From: CAUJGQ01 sp038325665
Lineage (GTDB): Bacteria; Chloroflexota; Dehalococcoidia; CAUJGQ01
DNA length: 20,394 bases
Direction of reading: 5' to 3'
Assembly (NCBI GenBank): GCA_038325665.1
Contig: JBBQJF010000055.1
Location: 1-20,394 of the forward strand
In this document: positions 9,023 through 16,640 of the stretch, piece by piece
Layout: every line of letters starts with the position of its first letter
Position numbering within the stretch: the first letter of the stretch is position 1
The notes under the pieces: model-generated
Seen by the model: the letters and a program-made list of their open reading frames with translations, nothing else
Database searches by the model: none
What the model was told of the DNA's origin: nothing
Translations under genes and position numbers: made by a program

Positions 9023-9061
9023 CGCGGGGAGGGGTGAATCTCCGGCGCCACGCGGTCCCCG

Positions 9062-9090
9062 TCGAGGCGTCATACCGCGCCACGTATACT
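9062..9090 (+). promoter_or_regulatory. Candidate sigma-70-type promoter for the MGH1-like glycosidase
   Basis: TATACT at 9085-9090 resembles a -10 box, and TCGAGG at 9062-9067 is a weak (3 of 6) -35 match with 17 nt spacing. Transcription would begin near 9097, giving a leader of about 80 nt to the GTG at 9177. This also argues against the TTG at 9096 as the start. Called by eye only. Confidence 0.3.
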
Positions 9091-9176
9091 GACGATTGAG
9101 CGCCGGCCGGCATCCCCGTTGCCGTCGCCGTCTGCCCCTACTCGGTGTCCTGGCGCAACCGGAAGGGAGGCCGCCC

Positions 9177-10421
9177 GTGCCCAGTCCTGAGCTTGTCCAA
9201 CGTATCCATGAAGAGGCGGCCCGCCTCCTCGCCCAAGCCCGGCGTACTGGTCACGCGGCGTGGAACGATCGCGACTATGCCTACGTCGCGCCGTCGCCGT
9301 CCTCATATCCATTCCAATGGTTCTGGGATTCGTGCTTTCACGCGATCGCGCTCACCCATGTCAACCTGGAGTGGGCGCAAGAAGAGCTGATCACGCTTCT
9401 TCATGGCGCTCAACCCGACGGCTTCATCCCGCACCAGATCTTGTGGGAGAAGGATCGCTACCCCGAGGCCGCCGCGCGTCAATCCGAGAAATTCGGCGTT
9501 CGCTATACCAGCTCATCGATCCAGCCGCCGGTGCTGGCAACGGCACTGGAGCGGGTCTTTCTCGCCGGCAACGACCGCGACTTCCTCGCGCGGTGCCTGC
9601 CACCGACGATCGCGTTCTACCGCTGGCTGGCGGAGGTACGCGACCCTGATCGTGACGGCCTGATCGCTATCATCCAGCCGGACGAATCGGGGGTCGATGC
9701 CTCCCCCAAGTTCGACCCGCTGATGGACTACCCGAAGAACAATGACGATTTGGTGCGGTGGATCGATTGGCTGTATACCCACTACCAGCCGCTGCGCTTC
9801 AACGATGCCGCTATCCTCGCGCGTGACCTGTTCCAGGTTGAGGAAGTGCTGACCAACGTCTGCTACATTCTCGGCATGCAGGCGCTGGCGCGGCTGTGCT
9901 CCGGCGACGAGGCGGCAGAGTTCGGTGCGCGCGCCGCCCGGACACGCGATGCGCTGGTCGCGAAGTGCTATGACGCCGAGGCGGGCGCGTTCTTTGACTT
10001 GGCGGGGGCGAACGAACGGCCGCTGCGAACCATGACCATTACCTCACTCATGCCCCTCGCCCTACCCGACCTCGATCCCCACATCGTCGCGCGCCTGGTG
10101 GCGCATTTGCGCGATCCCGAGTCGTTCGCGTTGCCGTATCCGGTGCCGTCGGTGTCGCGCCGTGAGCCATCATTCATGCCGGGAAATGCGCGCGGGTTCA
10201 TCTGGCGCGGCCCGAGCTGGATCAACAGCAACTGGCTGATCGGTGAGGGACTGCGCGCGCACGGTCACGACGACCTATTCGCGCATCTGCGCGACACTAC
10301 CTGCGCTATGGTCGAGCGCTCTGGGTTTCGCGAGTACTACGACCCCTACACCGCCGAGGGCCACGGCTCGCGCGATCACAGTTGGAGCACGCTCGTGCTG
10401 GATATGCTCGACAGGGCATAG
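9177..10421 (+). CDS. MGH1/GH63-like (alpha/alpha)6-barrel glycoside hydrolase
   Basis: This 414-residue protein resembles the mannosylglycerate-hydrolase/GH63-type six-hairpin glycosidases. Features include WFWDSCFHA (about 48-56), HGAQPDGFIPHQ, QPDESGVDASPKFDP (about 167-181), FIWRGPSWINSNW (341-353) and EYYDPYTAEGHGSRDHSW (386-403). In this fold the acid is an Asp in the middle section and the base a Glu near the C-terminus; Asp169 and Glu394 are the likeliest, by inference. No signal peptide is visible, so it probably acts in the cytosol. Substrates in the family include mannosylglycerate and glucosylglycerate, compatible solutes of heat- or salt-stressed bacteria, but this cannot be read from sequence. 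An open frame extends back to TTG 9096. I prefer GTG 9177 because AAGGGAGG (9163-9170) sits 6 nt before it and the upstream residues are low-complexity Arg/Pro. Confidence 0.82.
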   Translation: MPSPELVQRIHEEAARLLAQARRTGHAAWNDRDYAYVAPSPSSYPFQWFWDSCFHAIALTHVNLEWAQEELITLLHGAQPDGFIPHQILWEKDRYPEAAARQSEKFGVRYTSSSIQPPVLATALERVFLAGNDRDFLARCLPPTIAFYRWLAEVRDPDRDGLIAIIQPDESGVDASPKFDPLMDYPKNNDDLVRWIDWLYTHYQPLRFNDAAILARDLFQVEEVLTNVCYILGMQALARLCSGDEAAEFGARAARTRDALVAKCYDAEAGAFFDLAGANERPLRTMTITSLMPLALPDLDPHIVARLVAHLRDPESFALPYPVPSVSRREPSFMPGNARGFIWRGPSWINSNWLIGEGLRAHGHDDLFAHLRDTTCAMVERSGFREYYDPYTAEGHGSRDHSWSTLVLDMLDRA

Positions 10422-10522
10422 GTGGCCGGCGGCACGCCCGCTCTCGGTCGGGACGGCGCTGCCCGCCGGCGGGGTGACCATGAGCGAGCGCCGGGCGAGA
10501 ATACCATCTGACCGCGCATCGC

Positions 10523-11719
10523 TCACCGAGCAAGGGCGCCGGCACGGGTGGCCGCGCGTTCCGCGAGAACCTCACGGTACAGGTCAATGAATCGTTCGAT
10601 CACGGGCGGCCAGGTGAACGCCGCGGCGTAGCGGCGCGCCGCCTGCCCCAGCCCCCGCCGGACGTCGTCATCCGTGAGCAGGTGCACGAGCGCCTCGGTG
10701 GCGGCGTGACCATCGTTCTCGCCCACCAGCTCGGCGCCCTCGCGCAACAGCTCGACATTGGCCCCAACCCGGTGCGTCAGCACCGGCACACCCGCCGCCA
10801 TCGCCTCGAAGAACACCAGTCCGAACGCCTCGTACCGCGAGAACAACGCGAACAAGTCGGCGCGGCGGTACCAGCGGCGCACCTCGGCGTCGGTGACCTC
10901 GCCGGTAATCTCGACGGCGTTGTCGAGTCCGAGGTCGTGGACCCGCCGGCGGATCGCGGCCTCGCCGCCCTCGTCGCGCCCCACTAACACGAGTCGCGCC
11001 GGGTGGGTCAGACGCGGACGCGCCGCGGCGAACGCCTCTAGTAGCATGATCTGATTCTTGTGCTCGCCCAGGCGGCCGATACACAGCACGGTCAGGGGCG
11101 CACCGGCCGGCCGCGGCTCGGGAACACCGTCATCCGGGTCAACGCCCCAGGGCAACAGCACCTGCTTGCGCGGCGCCACGCGATAGGTGGCGCGCACTCG
11201 TCCCATCTCCAGCGTCGAAAGTGCCGTCACGCGGTCGGCGCGCCGGCACAGCCAGATGTTGATCGGCCGCAACCAGAATTTATCGCGCGTGAGGGTATGA
11301 AATGATGGGGAGAAGATCACGGCCGCTTCCGGCGCGGCGTAGCGCGCGCTGAAGGCGTGTCCCCAAAACCAGCCATCACCCACCCAATGCAACACCGTCG
11401 GCCGGAACCGCCGGATCGCATCGTGGATCGCGCCGGGAGGGAACCACACCAACGGCACGGAGAAATACGGCGGCGCGACCCGCGGCGCCCCCGGCAGCCG
11501 CAGCACGTCGACACCGCCATCGATCAGCTCCCGCACCGGCAGGCCCTCCATGTGTTTGCGAGGGAAGGCGAAGTGCGTCGTCAGCACGCCGGCCGCCTCG
11601 ACATCCGGGCGGGCGGCCATCCCGGCGGAGAGGCGCTCGATCACCCGCTCGATCCCACCGAGATACGGCTTGTAGTATGGCGTGAGAAACAGCACACGCA
11701 ACGGGGAACGCTCGGCCAT
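10523..11719 (-). CDS. Glycosyltransferase family 4 (GT-B fold)
   Basis: This 398-residue protein is a retaining GT-B glycosyltransferase that uses a nucleotide sugar at the cytosolic membrane face. The N-terminal acceptor domain opens with FLTPYYKPYLGGIERV (11-26), the usual GG-x-E-R-V loop. The donor domain has IGRLGEHKN (214-222), TGEVTDAEVRRWY (272-284) and the E-x7-E pair Glu297/Glu305 in YEAFGLVFFEAMAAG. Length is normal and no membrane segment is evident. ATG 11719 has GAGG 7 nt upstream. It follows the CDF transporter by 116 bp on the same strand, two genes after the CysS-GT2 fusion, so a shared transcript is possible. Roles could include lipid, polysaccharide or small glycoside synthesis. 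MshA/BshA-like thiol-sugar synthesis is possible but no partner enzymes are seen here. Confidence 0.9.
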   Translation of the reverse strand: MAERSPLRVLFLTPYYKPYLGGIERVIERLSAGMAARPDVEAAGVLTTHFAFPRKHMEGLPVRELIDGGVDVLRLPGAPRVAPPYFSVPLVWFPPGAIHDAIRRFRPTVLHWVGDGWFWGHAFSARYAAPEAAVIFSPSFHTLTRDKFWLRPINIWLCRRADRVTALSTLEMGRVRATYRVAPRKQVLLPWGVDPDDGVPEPRPAGAPLTVLCIGRLGEHKNQIMLLEAFAAARPRLTHPARLVLVGRDEGGEAAIRRRVHDLGLDNAVEITGEVTDAEVRRWYRRADLFALFSRYEAFGLVFFEAMAAGVPVLTHRVGANVELLREGAELVGENDGHAATEALVHLLTDDDVRRGLGQAARRYAAAFTWPPVIERFIDLYREVLAERAATRAGALAR

Positions 11720-11835
11720 CCTATTGCCTCATTTCGACGGCGCGCCCGCGAGGCGGCGGCGACCTTGAGGTTGGGTGTTGGGGGACGGCCCCGCTCTTTC
11801 GGCCCGGTGGCGGCGCGCGCCCGCGCCCATGCGGG

Positions 11836-12957
11836 TCAGTGATGGCCCTCATCACGACGGATGGGCGTGCGAACACGCTCACTCGCGTGGTCGTGACCAT
11901 GGTCGTCGTGGTCCTCATGCTCCGCATGGTCGCCGTGGGTAGCGTCTTGATGAGGGTCGCCGTCATGGGGGTGCGCGCCGGCATGTGTTTCGGATGAACT
12001 GCCGTCAAATGAGCCGGACGCGTCCCGGTGGTGCGCCGTGAGCGCATGGGCCGGATCGCCATGTCCCTCGGGATCCATGTGGATGTCGATCTCTCGCAAG
12101 TTCTCGATCTCGTGCAGCAGGGCATGGCGCACGGCCTCCGCCGACTCATGCGCCTCGGCCAGCGGCAGGTCGGGCGGCAGCGAGACGCTCAGTGTGACGA
12201 ACAGCGCGCGCCCGGCCCAACGGAGACGCACGTCGTGGACGCCGGCGACACCCGGCACCGCCGTCGCCACCTCCTGCACACGTCGCGTCAGGGCCGGGTC
12301 CACTTCGTCGAGGGCACGGCCGAGCACGCCGCGAGCGGTGGACACGAGGACGGCGATGATCACCAGCGTGATCAGCAATCCAGCCAGCCCATCCGCGCGA
12401 TCAAAGCCGGCCGCCACGCCGATGATACCGGCCAGAGCCGCCAGCGAGACAAGTCCATCCGTGCGTGAGTGCGCGGCGTCGGCGACCAGTGACACCGACC
12501 CAATTCGCCGCCCCGTGCGGGCCTTGTACTGGGCGACAAGTTCATTGCCGGCGAATCCCACGAACGCGGCGATGGCGCTGAGCGTGAGATGCGTCGGGCG
12601 CTCACCGGTGATCATGCGATCGATTGAGGTATAGCCGGCGCCGAACGCGCTCACGGCCATGACCGCCAGCACGAACAGGCCGGCCAGATCCTCGACCCGG
12701 TGATAGCCATGCGGATAGCGCTCGTTCGCCTGCCGGCGGGAGACGACGAACGCGACCCACACGGCGAGCGTGGTGCTGATATCGCCCAGATTGTGGAACG
12801 CGTCGGCGAGCAGGCCCGCGCTGCCACTGACGAAGAAGACGCCCATCTCAATCAGGCCGGTGACCAGCAGACCGAAGCTGCTCCACTTGGCAGTGGTGAT
12901 GCCCTCCGCGGTGCGCATCTCCGCGTCACCCGCGATGCCGTGGCTATGACCGTGCAT
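11836..12957 (-). CDS. Cation diffusion facilitator (CDF) metal efflux transporter, His-rich tail
   Basis: This 373-residue inner-membrane protein is predicted to export Zn2+ (possibly Cd or Co) in exchange for protons. The transmembrane metal site is visible: HNLGD in helix 2 (His55, Asp59; Asp52 just before) and HSRTD in helix 5 (His163, Asp167), the HxxxD/HxxxD pattern of zinc-type CDFs. About six hydrophobic segments lie between 26 and 210. A cytosolic domain (about 215-296) follows with VPGVAGVHDVRLR and LREIDIHMDPEG. The tail, 304-373, is very unusual in composition: about 16 His plus many Asp and Glu, with HGHDH-type runs. The N-terminus also has three His (residues 2, 4, 6). Both probably bind metal. 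The start is 22 nt after the CysS-GT2 stop, so the two genes are probably co-transcribed. GAGG is 10 nt before the ATG. Confidence 0.93.
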   Translation of the reverse strand: MHGHSHGIAGDAEMRTAEGITTAKWSSFGLLVTGLIEMGVFFVSGSAGLLADAFHNLGDISTTLAVWVAFVVSRRQANERYPHGYHRVEDLAGLFVLAVMAVSAFGAGYTSIDRMITGERPTHLTLSAIAAFVGFAGNELVAQYKARTGRRIGSVSLVADAAHSRTDGLVSLAALAGIIGVAAGFDRADGLAGLLITLVIIAVLVSTARGVLGRALDEVDPALTRRVQEVATAVPGVAGVHDVRLRWAGRALFVTLSVSLPPDLPLAEAHESAEAVRHALLHEIENLREIDIHMDPEGHGDPAHALTAHHRDASGSFDGSSSETHAGAHPHDGDPHQDATHGDHAEHEDHDDHGHDHASERVRTPIRRDEGHH

Positions 12958-12979
12958 GTCGGCGTCGCCTCGTCCGGGG

Positions 12980-15148
12980 TTAGTGGTGGCGGCCCGCCGG
13001 CGGGGCCGGCGTCCGAATCAAGTCGGTCCGCTCCCGCCAGCGATGAAGGAAGCGGTTGAAGTTCTTCTTGCTGAGCGCATCGCGTTGTTCTTCGCTCATG
13101 CTGTTCCATATCCGATGCGGATGCATAATCAATGGCAGATCGGGCGCCCGCACCAGCCGGAAGCCCCGCTCGCGAACCTGAAAACTATAGTCGATATCGA
13201 GGTTGCGGTAGAAGCGGTACTTCTCGTCCATGAGTCCCACGTCGCGCACCACGGAGCGACGGATCGCGAGCAAATACCCCTCCAGTGCATCGACCTCGCG
13301 CCCGTCGGTTTCCTCGAAACACTGGATGTTCTCGGTCGTCAGGCCGTACGCCCCCGCCAAACCAACGTCTGACTCGGCCAGCGTTTGGCGCAGCGCCGGC
13401 AAGGGATTGCCGCTCAGCTCAATGCTGGTGTCCACCAGGACAACCATAGCGCCCCGCGCCTGCTTGAGCACGGCGTTGCGCCCCGCGCCTTCTCCAAGAT
13501 CATGGTCGGTGTGCAGCACCCGCAGCCGCGGTTCAACAGCCGCCCGTTCATCCAACCACTGGCGGGAGCCGTCGGTGGAACCGTTATCAACAACGAACAA
13601 CTCCATCGATTCTCCGGCGCACCAGCGCAGCACGCGTTCCACACAGCGGCGAAGGTCATCGAGGGCATTGCCAACAACGAGGCCGATCGTGGCGGCGACC
13701 GTATCGGGCTGATCGAGAAGCGATGGCACATCTTGTGAACGTGTCACATCCGAGGCGGGAAGCGGCTGGTCACGCGGCGCCAGACGCGGCCCCTCGCGGG
13801 TGTCGAGCAGGCGATAGCCCTCGCCCTCGATCCGCCCGCGTAACCGGTCTGACGGATCGTAGTCGCCACGCGAGCGCAGCGTGTCGCGCTGTTGTAGGAG
13901 TTCCGTGATCGCGGGCGGCGGCTCACACGGGCGCACGTCGCCGAGGCCCAACCCGAGCACGGCGTCCACGTCCAGCAGCGCCGCCACTTTCGCCTGCTCG
14001 TTTCCCGGAGCGTGCAGCATCTTCCACACGACGCCAAGGGCGGCGGGCACATTGAGGTCATCGGCCAGCGCGGCGTCGAAGGCCGTGAGCCACGGCTCCG
14101 ACCACGCGGGTTCCGCCCGCGCCGGCGTCAACCGCACACGTTCGCGCAGGTGCGCCAGTCCCTGCTGGGCCGCGCGCAGCGCGGCGAAAGTGAAATTCAT
14201 CCGGTGACGGTAGTGGGCGGACATGCAGAGGTAGCGGAAGGCGACCGGATCATATCCGCGCGACACCAGATCGTCGAGCGTGTACGCGTTTCCGGTGGAC
14301 TTCGCCATTTTCAGGCCATCGACCAACAAGTGCTGGCCGTGTACCCAGTGCCGGACGAACCGGCCGCCGGAGGCAGCCTCGCTCTGCGCGCGTTCGTCCT
14401 CGTGGTGCGGGAAGATGTTGTCAACTCCACCGGTGTGGAGATCGAGGGCCTCTCCGAGGTGCTTACGCGCCATCGCCGAGCATTCGATATGCCACCCGGG
14501 AAAGCCCGGACCCCACGGGCTTGGCCATTGCAACGTGCGGCCCGGTTCGGCGGCCTTCCACAACGCGAAGTCGCGCGGGTCACGCTTGTGTGGATCGGCG
14601 GTGACGCGCACGCCCTCCTCCAATCCTTCGCCATGCACGTTGCCCGAGAGAGCGCCGTAGTCCGCGAACGATGCGACATCAAAATACACGTTCTCGTCCG
14701 CGAGATAGGCGTGCCCCCGCGCGATAAGGTGCTTGATGATCGTGATCATCTCCGGCACATGGTCGCTCGCGCGAGGGTAGACCGCCGCCGGCGTGATGCC
14801 GAGCCGCGCGAGATCCTGGTGGAACGTGTCGGTGTAGAAGGCGGCGATCTCGCCGGCGGTTTGACCGGCCGCGAGCGCGGCGGCGACCACTTTGTCCTCG
14901 CCCTGATCAAGCTGCTCCTGGCGCATATGTCCAACGTCGGTGATGTTGACCACCTGGCGCACCGTGTGACCGGCGCGGGCCAGTGCCCGCCGCAGCCAAT
15001 CCGCCATCAGGTAGGTACGCAGGTTTCCGATGTGCACCGACCGATACACGGTCGGCCCGCAGGTGTACATCAGCACCGCCGACCGATCACGGGGGGTAAA
15101 CGGCTCGATCGTCCGCGTGAGGGTGTTGAACAAGGATATCTGCATCAT
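12980..15148 (-). CDS. cysS: Cysteinyl-tRNA synthetase fused to a family 2 glycosyltransferase domain
   Basis: This 722-residue protein, about 250 residues longer than ordinary CysS, runs through one open frame. Residues 1-456 are a complete class I CysRS, which charges tRNA-Cys with cysteine. It has CGPTVY with Cys30, HIGN 39-42, WHIECS with Cys223, FPHHEDE with His248 and Glu252 (the expected zinc ligands), KMAKS 280-284, a DALR-type region, and the terminal GYRLLDTREGPRL (444-456) of normal CysS. After a linker of about 30 residues, 488-712 is a GT-A/GT2 domain: VVDNGSTDGS 519-528, GEGAGRNAVL, VDTS 572-575 where DxD is expected, EGYLLAIRR and NLDIDYSF. I prefer ATG 15148 (or the adjacent ATG 15145) to GTG 15172, because GGGAA lies 6 nt upstream and normal CysS begins there. 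MshC is unlikely because the anticodon-binding part is present. Confidence 0.92.
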   Translation of the reverse strand: MMQISLFNTLTRTIEPFTPRDRSAVLMYTCGPTVYRSVHIGNLRTYLMADWLRRALARAGHTVRQVVNITDVGHMRQEQLDQGEDKVVAAALAAGQTAGEIAAFYTDTFHQDLARLGITPAAVYPRASDHVPEMITIIKHLIARGHAYLADENVYFDVASFADYGALSGNVHGEGLEEGVRVTADPHKRDPRDFALWKAAEPGRTLQWPSPWGPGFPGWHIECSAMARKHLGEALDLHTGGVDNIFPHHEDERAQSEAASGGRFVRHWVHGQHLLVDGLKMAKSTGNAYTLDDLVSRGYDPVAFRYLCMSAHYRHRMNFTFAALRAAQQGLAHLRERVRLTPARAEPAWSEPWLTAFDAALADDLNVPAALGVVWKMLHAPGNEQAKVAALLDVDAVLGLGLGDVRPCEPPPAITELLQQRDTLRSRGDYDPSDRLRGRIEGEGYRLLDTREGPRLAPRDQPLPASDVTRSQDVPSLLDQPDTVAATIGLVVGNALDDLRRCVERVLRWCAGESMELFVVDNGSTDGSRQWLDERAAVEPRLRVLHTDHDLGEGAGRNAVLKQARGAMVVLVDTSIELSGNPLPALRQTLAESDVGLAGAYGLTTENIQCFEETDGREVDALEGYLLAIRRSVVRDVGLMDEKYRFYRNLDIDYSFQVRERGFRLVRAPDLPLIMHPHRIWNSMSEEQRDALSKKNFNRFLHRWRERTDLIRTPAPPAGRHH

Positions 15149-15571
15149 GTCGTGTTCCCGCGCGTTCGGCACGGTGAGCGTGACCGATCGCGGCAGCCGT
15201 GCTTAGGAAGCATGGCGATAGTGGGCGCCGGTGTCTGGGCATGGGCGCGTGGGTCCGCGTGATGTCATTGCACTCCCCACCGTTCACCGTTGCCCCGGCT
15301 ACCCACCCAGAACATTAGTATAGGCCCGCTCGCGCGTGATGCCTACCGCGATATTCGGATCAGACGCGCATACAGGCGCGAGCCACGGGACCACAGTCAC
15401 TCATCGGGTCGCCCCTCTTGGTAGTGATGAATTCGCCACGGGTTCGACTCGGTTACCTGCCCGCAGCCATGGTCACCCGACGAGACGGTCCGAGGAGGCG
15501 CTTGGTGACGGGCGCCGTCAGTCGCACATGACCATCGCCCGTATGGCGCCTATCCCCGAGCTGACAAGGCG
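15149..15571. other. Intergenic region, 423 bp, cysS leader and upstream
   Basis: No gene is supported here. Going toward cysS on the minus strand, the candidate promoter at 15317-15345 leaves a leader of about 160 nt. I looked for a T-box (specifier stem and AGGGTGG-ACCGCG core), a tRNA and a transcription terminator and found none. GGTTCGACTC near 15440 resembles a tRNA T-loop, but no paired T-stem or acceptor stem surrounds it. The part between 15346 and 15571 holds nothing I recognise. Confidence 0.4.
15317..15345 (-). promoter_or_regulatory. Candidate promoter of cysS-GT2
   Basis: Reading the minus strand, TAGGCA (15345-15340, 4 of 6 to TTGACA) and TATACT (15322-15317, 5 of 6 to TATAAT) are separated by exactly 17 nt. 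The start of transcription would fall near 15310. It is placed correctly for the synthetase gene and possibly for the CDF and GT4 genes behind it. Confidence 0.4.
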
Positions 15572-16288
15572 CTAGACAACGGGCGACGGCAATGGCGCCA
15601 CAGAACCGGCAACGAACGTTTGCTCGCTATCGTCGGCCATCACGGAGACGCCTCCCGCGCCCATCACCCGCCACGACTCATCGATCCACACGAGCGCCGT
15701 GCGTTCGTCGATGCCGATCAACATGACACCGGGACTCCGCATCTGTCGCAACGCGGTCACGGCGCCCGGCCGGTACGTCTCGATGCGATCGAAATGCGGG
15801 ATCACCGTGATCCCGGGTACGACGCCCATTCCCGGCGCTGTCTCGCCCGCGCGGCCGACGATATTTTGGATCGACGCGCCGAGCATCATCGCACCGGCGC
15901 TGCATCCCGCCAGCGCCGCGCCGTCGCGCCAGGCGGCGAGCGTCGCGGTCCAGAACGGCGTTCCCGCGAACGTCTCGGCCAGGTAGCGGGGATTTCCACC
16001 GGAGAAGTAAATCAACCGCGCGCCGGCAAGCAACGGCACGAAGCGCTCGTCCGCCGCCGCGCGGTCGAGCGCCATCGCGGGTTCGGCGGGGATGCCCAAC
16101 CGGTCGGTGAAGTGGCGAACACCGCGCTCCGCCCATGTCTCGGGCATGCCCAGCTCCAGCGCCGCCGCGGTGGGGACGATCACGGCCGGGCCGCTTCGAC
16201 GCGGTGAGGCATCGAGCAGCGCGCGGTCGATCGCCTCCATCTCCTCCAAAAACTCGCCGGACCCGACCAACGCCAGTGGTCCTGCCAT
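15572..16288 (-). CDS. Peptidase S51 / cyanophycinase-like protein
   Basis: This 238-residue protein has the flavodoxin-like fold of the S51 family (dipeptidase E, cyanophycinase), related to type 1 glutamine amidotransferases. Visible motifs are ALVGSGEF at the N-terminus, IYFSGGNPRYL (93-103), the nucleophile elbow AGCSAGAM with Ser130, and VIPHFDR with His165 as the probable catalytic His. No signal peptide is seen, so it is presumably cytosolic and cleaves an Asp-containing or similar small peptide. It is shorter than typical cyanophycinases, and no cyanophycin synthetase is in the window, so the substrate is open. An open frame extends upstream to 16582, but AGGAGGG (16299-16293) sits 4 nt before ATG 16288. 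The extra residues would translate the intergenic repeat, so 16288 is the start. Confidence 0.87.
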   Translation of the reverse strand: MAGPLALVGSGEFLEEMEAIDRALLDASPRRSGPAVIVPTAAALELGMPETWAERGVRHFTDRLGIPAEPAMALDRAAADERFVPLLAGARLIYFSGGNPRYLAETFAGTPFWTATLAAWRDGAALAGCSAGAMMLGASIQNIVGRAGETAPGMGVVPGITVIPHFDRIETYRPGAVTALRQMRSPGVMLIGIDERTALVWIDESWRVMGAGGVSVMADDSEQTFVAGSVAPLPSPVV

Positions 16289-16305
16289 GCCACCCTCCTG
16301 AGGAC

Positions 16306-16500
16306 ACCTAACCCCCGGCCCCCTTCCCTGCAAGGGCAGAGGGAGCATCGGGCGCCCCATACGATTTTGCAGCGAACGCCTCCTCGCGACCACCGTGGCC
16401 ACGGCAACGAAACCGCACACCACGCGTTTGCAAACCGATGTGGGACACCCGAGAGAATCGGACTCCCCTCCCCTTGCAGGGGAGGGGCCGGGGGAGAGGT
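16306..16500. repeat. Paired inverted hairpin element (BIME/MITE-like), copy 1
   Basis: The arms 16306-16350 and 16500-16455 are imperfect inverted copies of about 45 bp, beginning ACCTAACCCCCGGCC and ACCTCTCCCCCGGCC. The right arm itself is a perfect 10-bp hairpin, CCCCTCCCCT-TGC-AGGGGAGGGG at 16465-16487. The core of about 100 bp is unlike that of the copy at 20123-20284. It lies between the divergent S51 and hydrolase genes, starting 7 nt from the S51 ribosome site. No target duplication or transposase is seen. Confidence 0.8.
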
Positions 16501-16524
16501 CGATATCCCGCCCCCGCTGCCCAT

Positions 16525-16552
16525 ATTCTACGCGGCTTGTTCTCGGTAGAAT
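16525..16552. promoter_or_regulatory. Small inverted repeat with -10-like box before the hydrolase
   Basis: ATTCTAC (16525-16531) and GTAGAAT (16546-16552) are exact inverted copies 14 nt apart. The right half contains TAGAAT (16547-16552), which could be a -10 box about 90 nt before the hydrolase start. No -35 is clear. It could be an operator overlapping a promoter, or chance. Confidence 0.25.
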
Positions 16553-16640
16553 GCGAACCACGGCGCGGCCCGTCATGGTCATCGCCCGCCGGTGCGCGTG
16601 GGCGTGCGCGTTCGACCGAGAAGCGGCCGGGAGGATGGCG

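Noticed and set aside
10422..10522. Terminator between the convergent glycosidase and GT4 genes
   Set aside because: GCCGGCG/CGCCGGC near 10425-10475 could pair, but the loop is long and no T-run follows on either strand.
12980..15148. MshC (mycothiol ligase) instead of CysS
   Set aside because: The protein has the DALR-type region and the C-terminal motif of CysS, and its signature motifs (HIGN, FPHHEDE, KMAKS) are those of the synthetase.
14012..15262. 416-residue plus-strand open frame opposite cysS
   Set aside because: It lies antisense to a gene with all CysRS motifs, is Arg/His/Gly-rich without a domain pattern, and is a common effect of high GC content.
15425..15470. tRNA-like GGTTCGACTC motif near 15440
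   Set aside because: The flanking bases do not form a T-stem and no acceptor, D or anticodon arm can be drawn around it.
16289..16582. N-terminal extension of the S51 peptidase frame
   Set aside because: It translates the hairpin repeat and has no family similarity; the strong AGGAGGG at 16293-16299 marks the true start at 16288.
16395..16640. N-terminal extension of the alpha/beta hydrolase frame
   Set aside because: It translates the right arm of the repeat; GGGAGG before ATG 16641 and the normal domain start argue against it.
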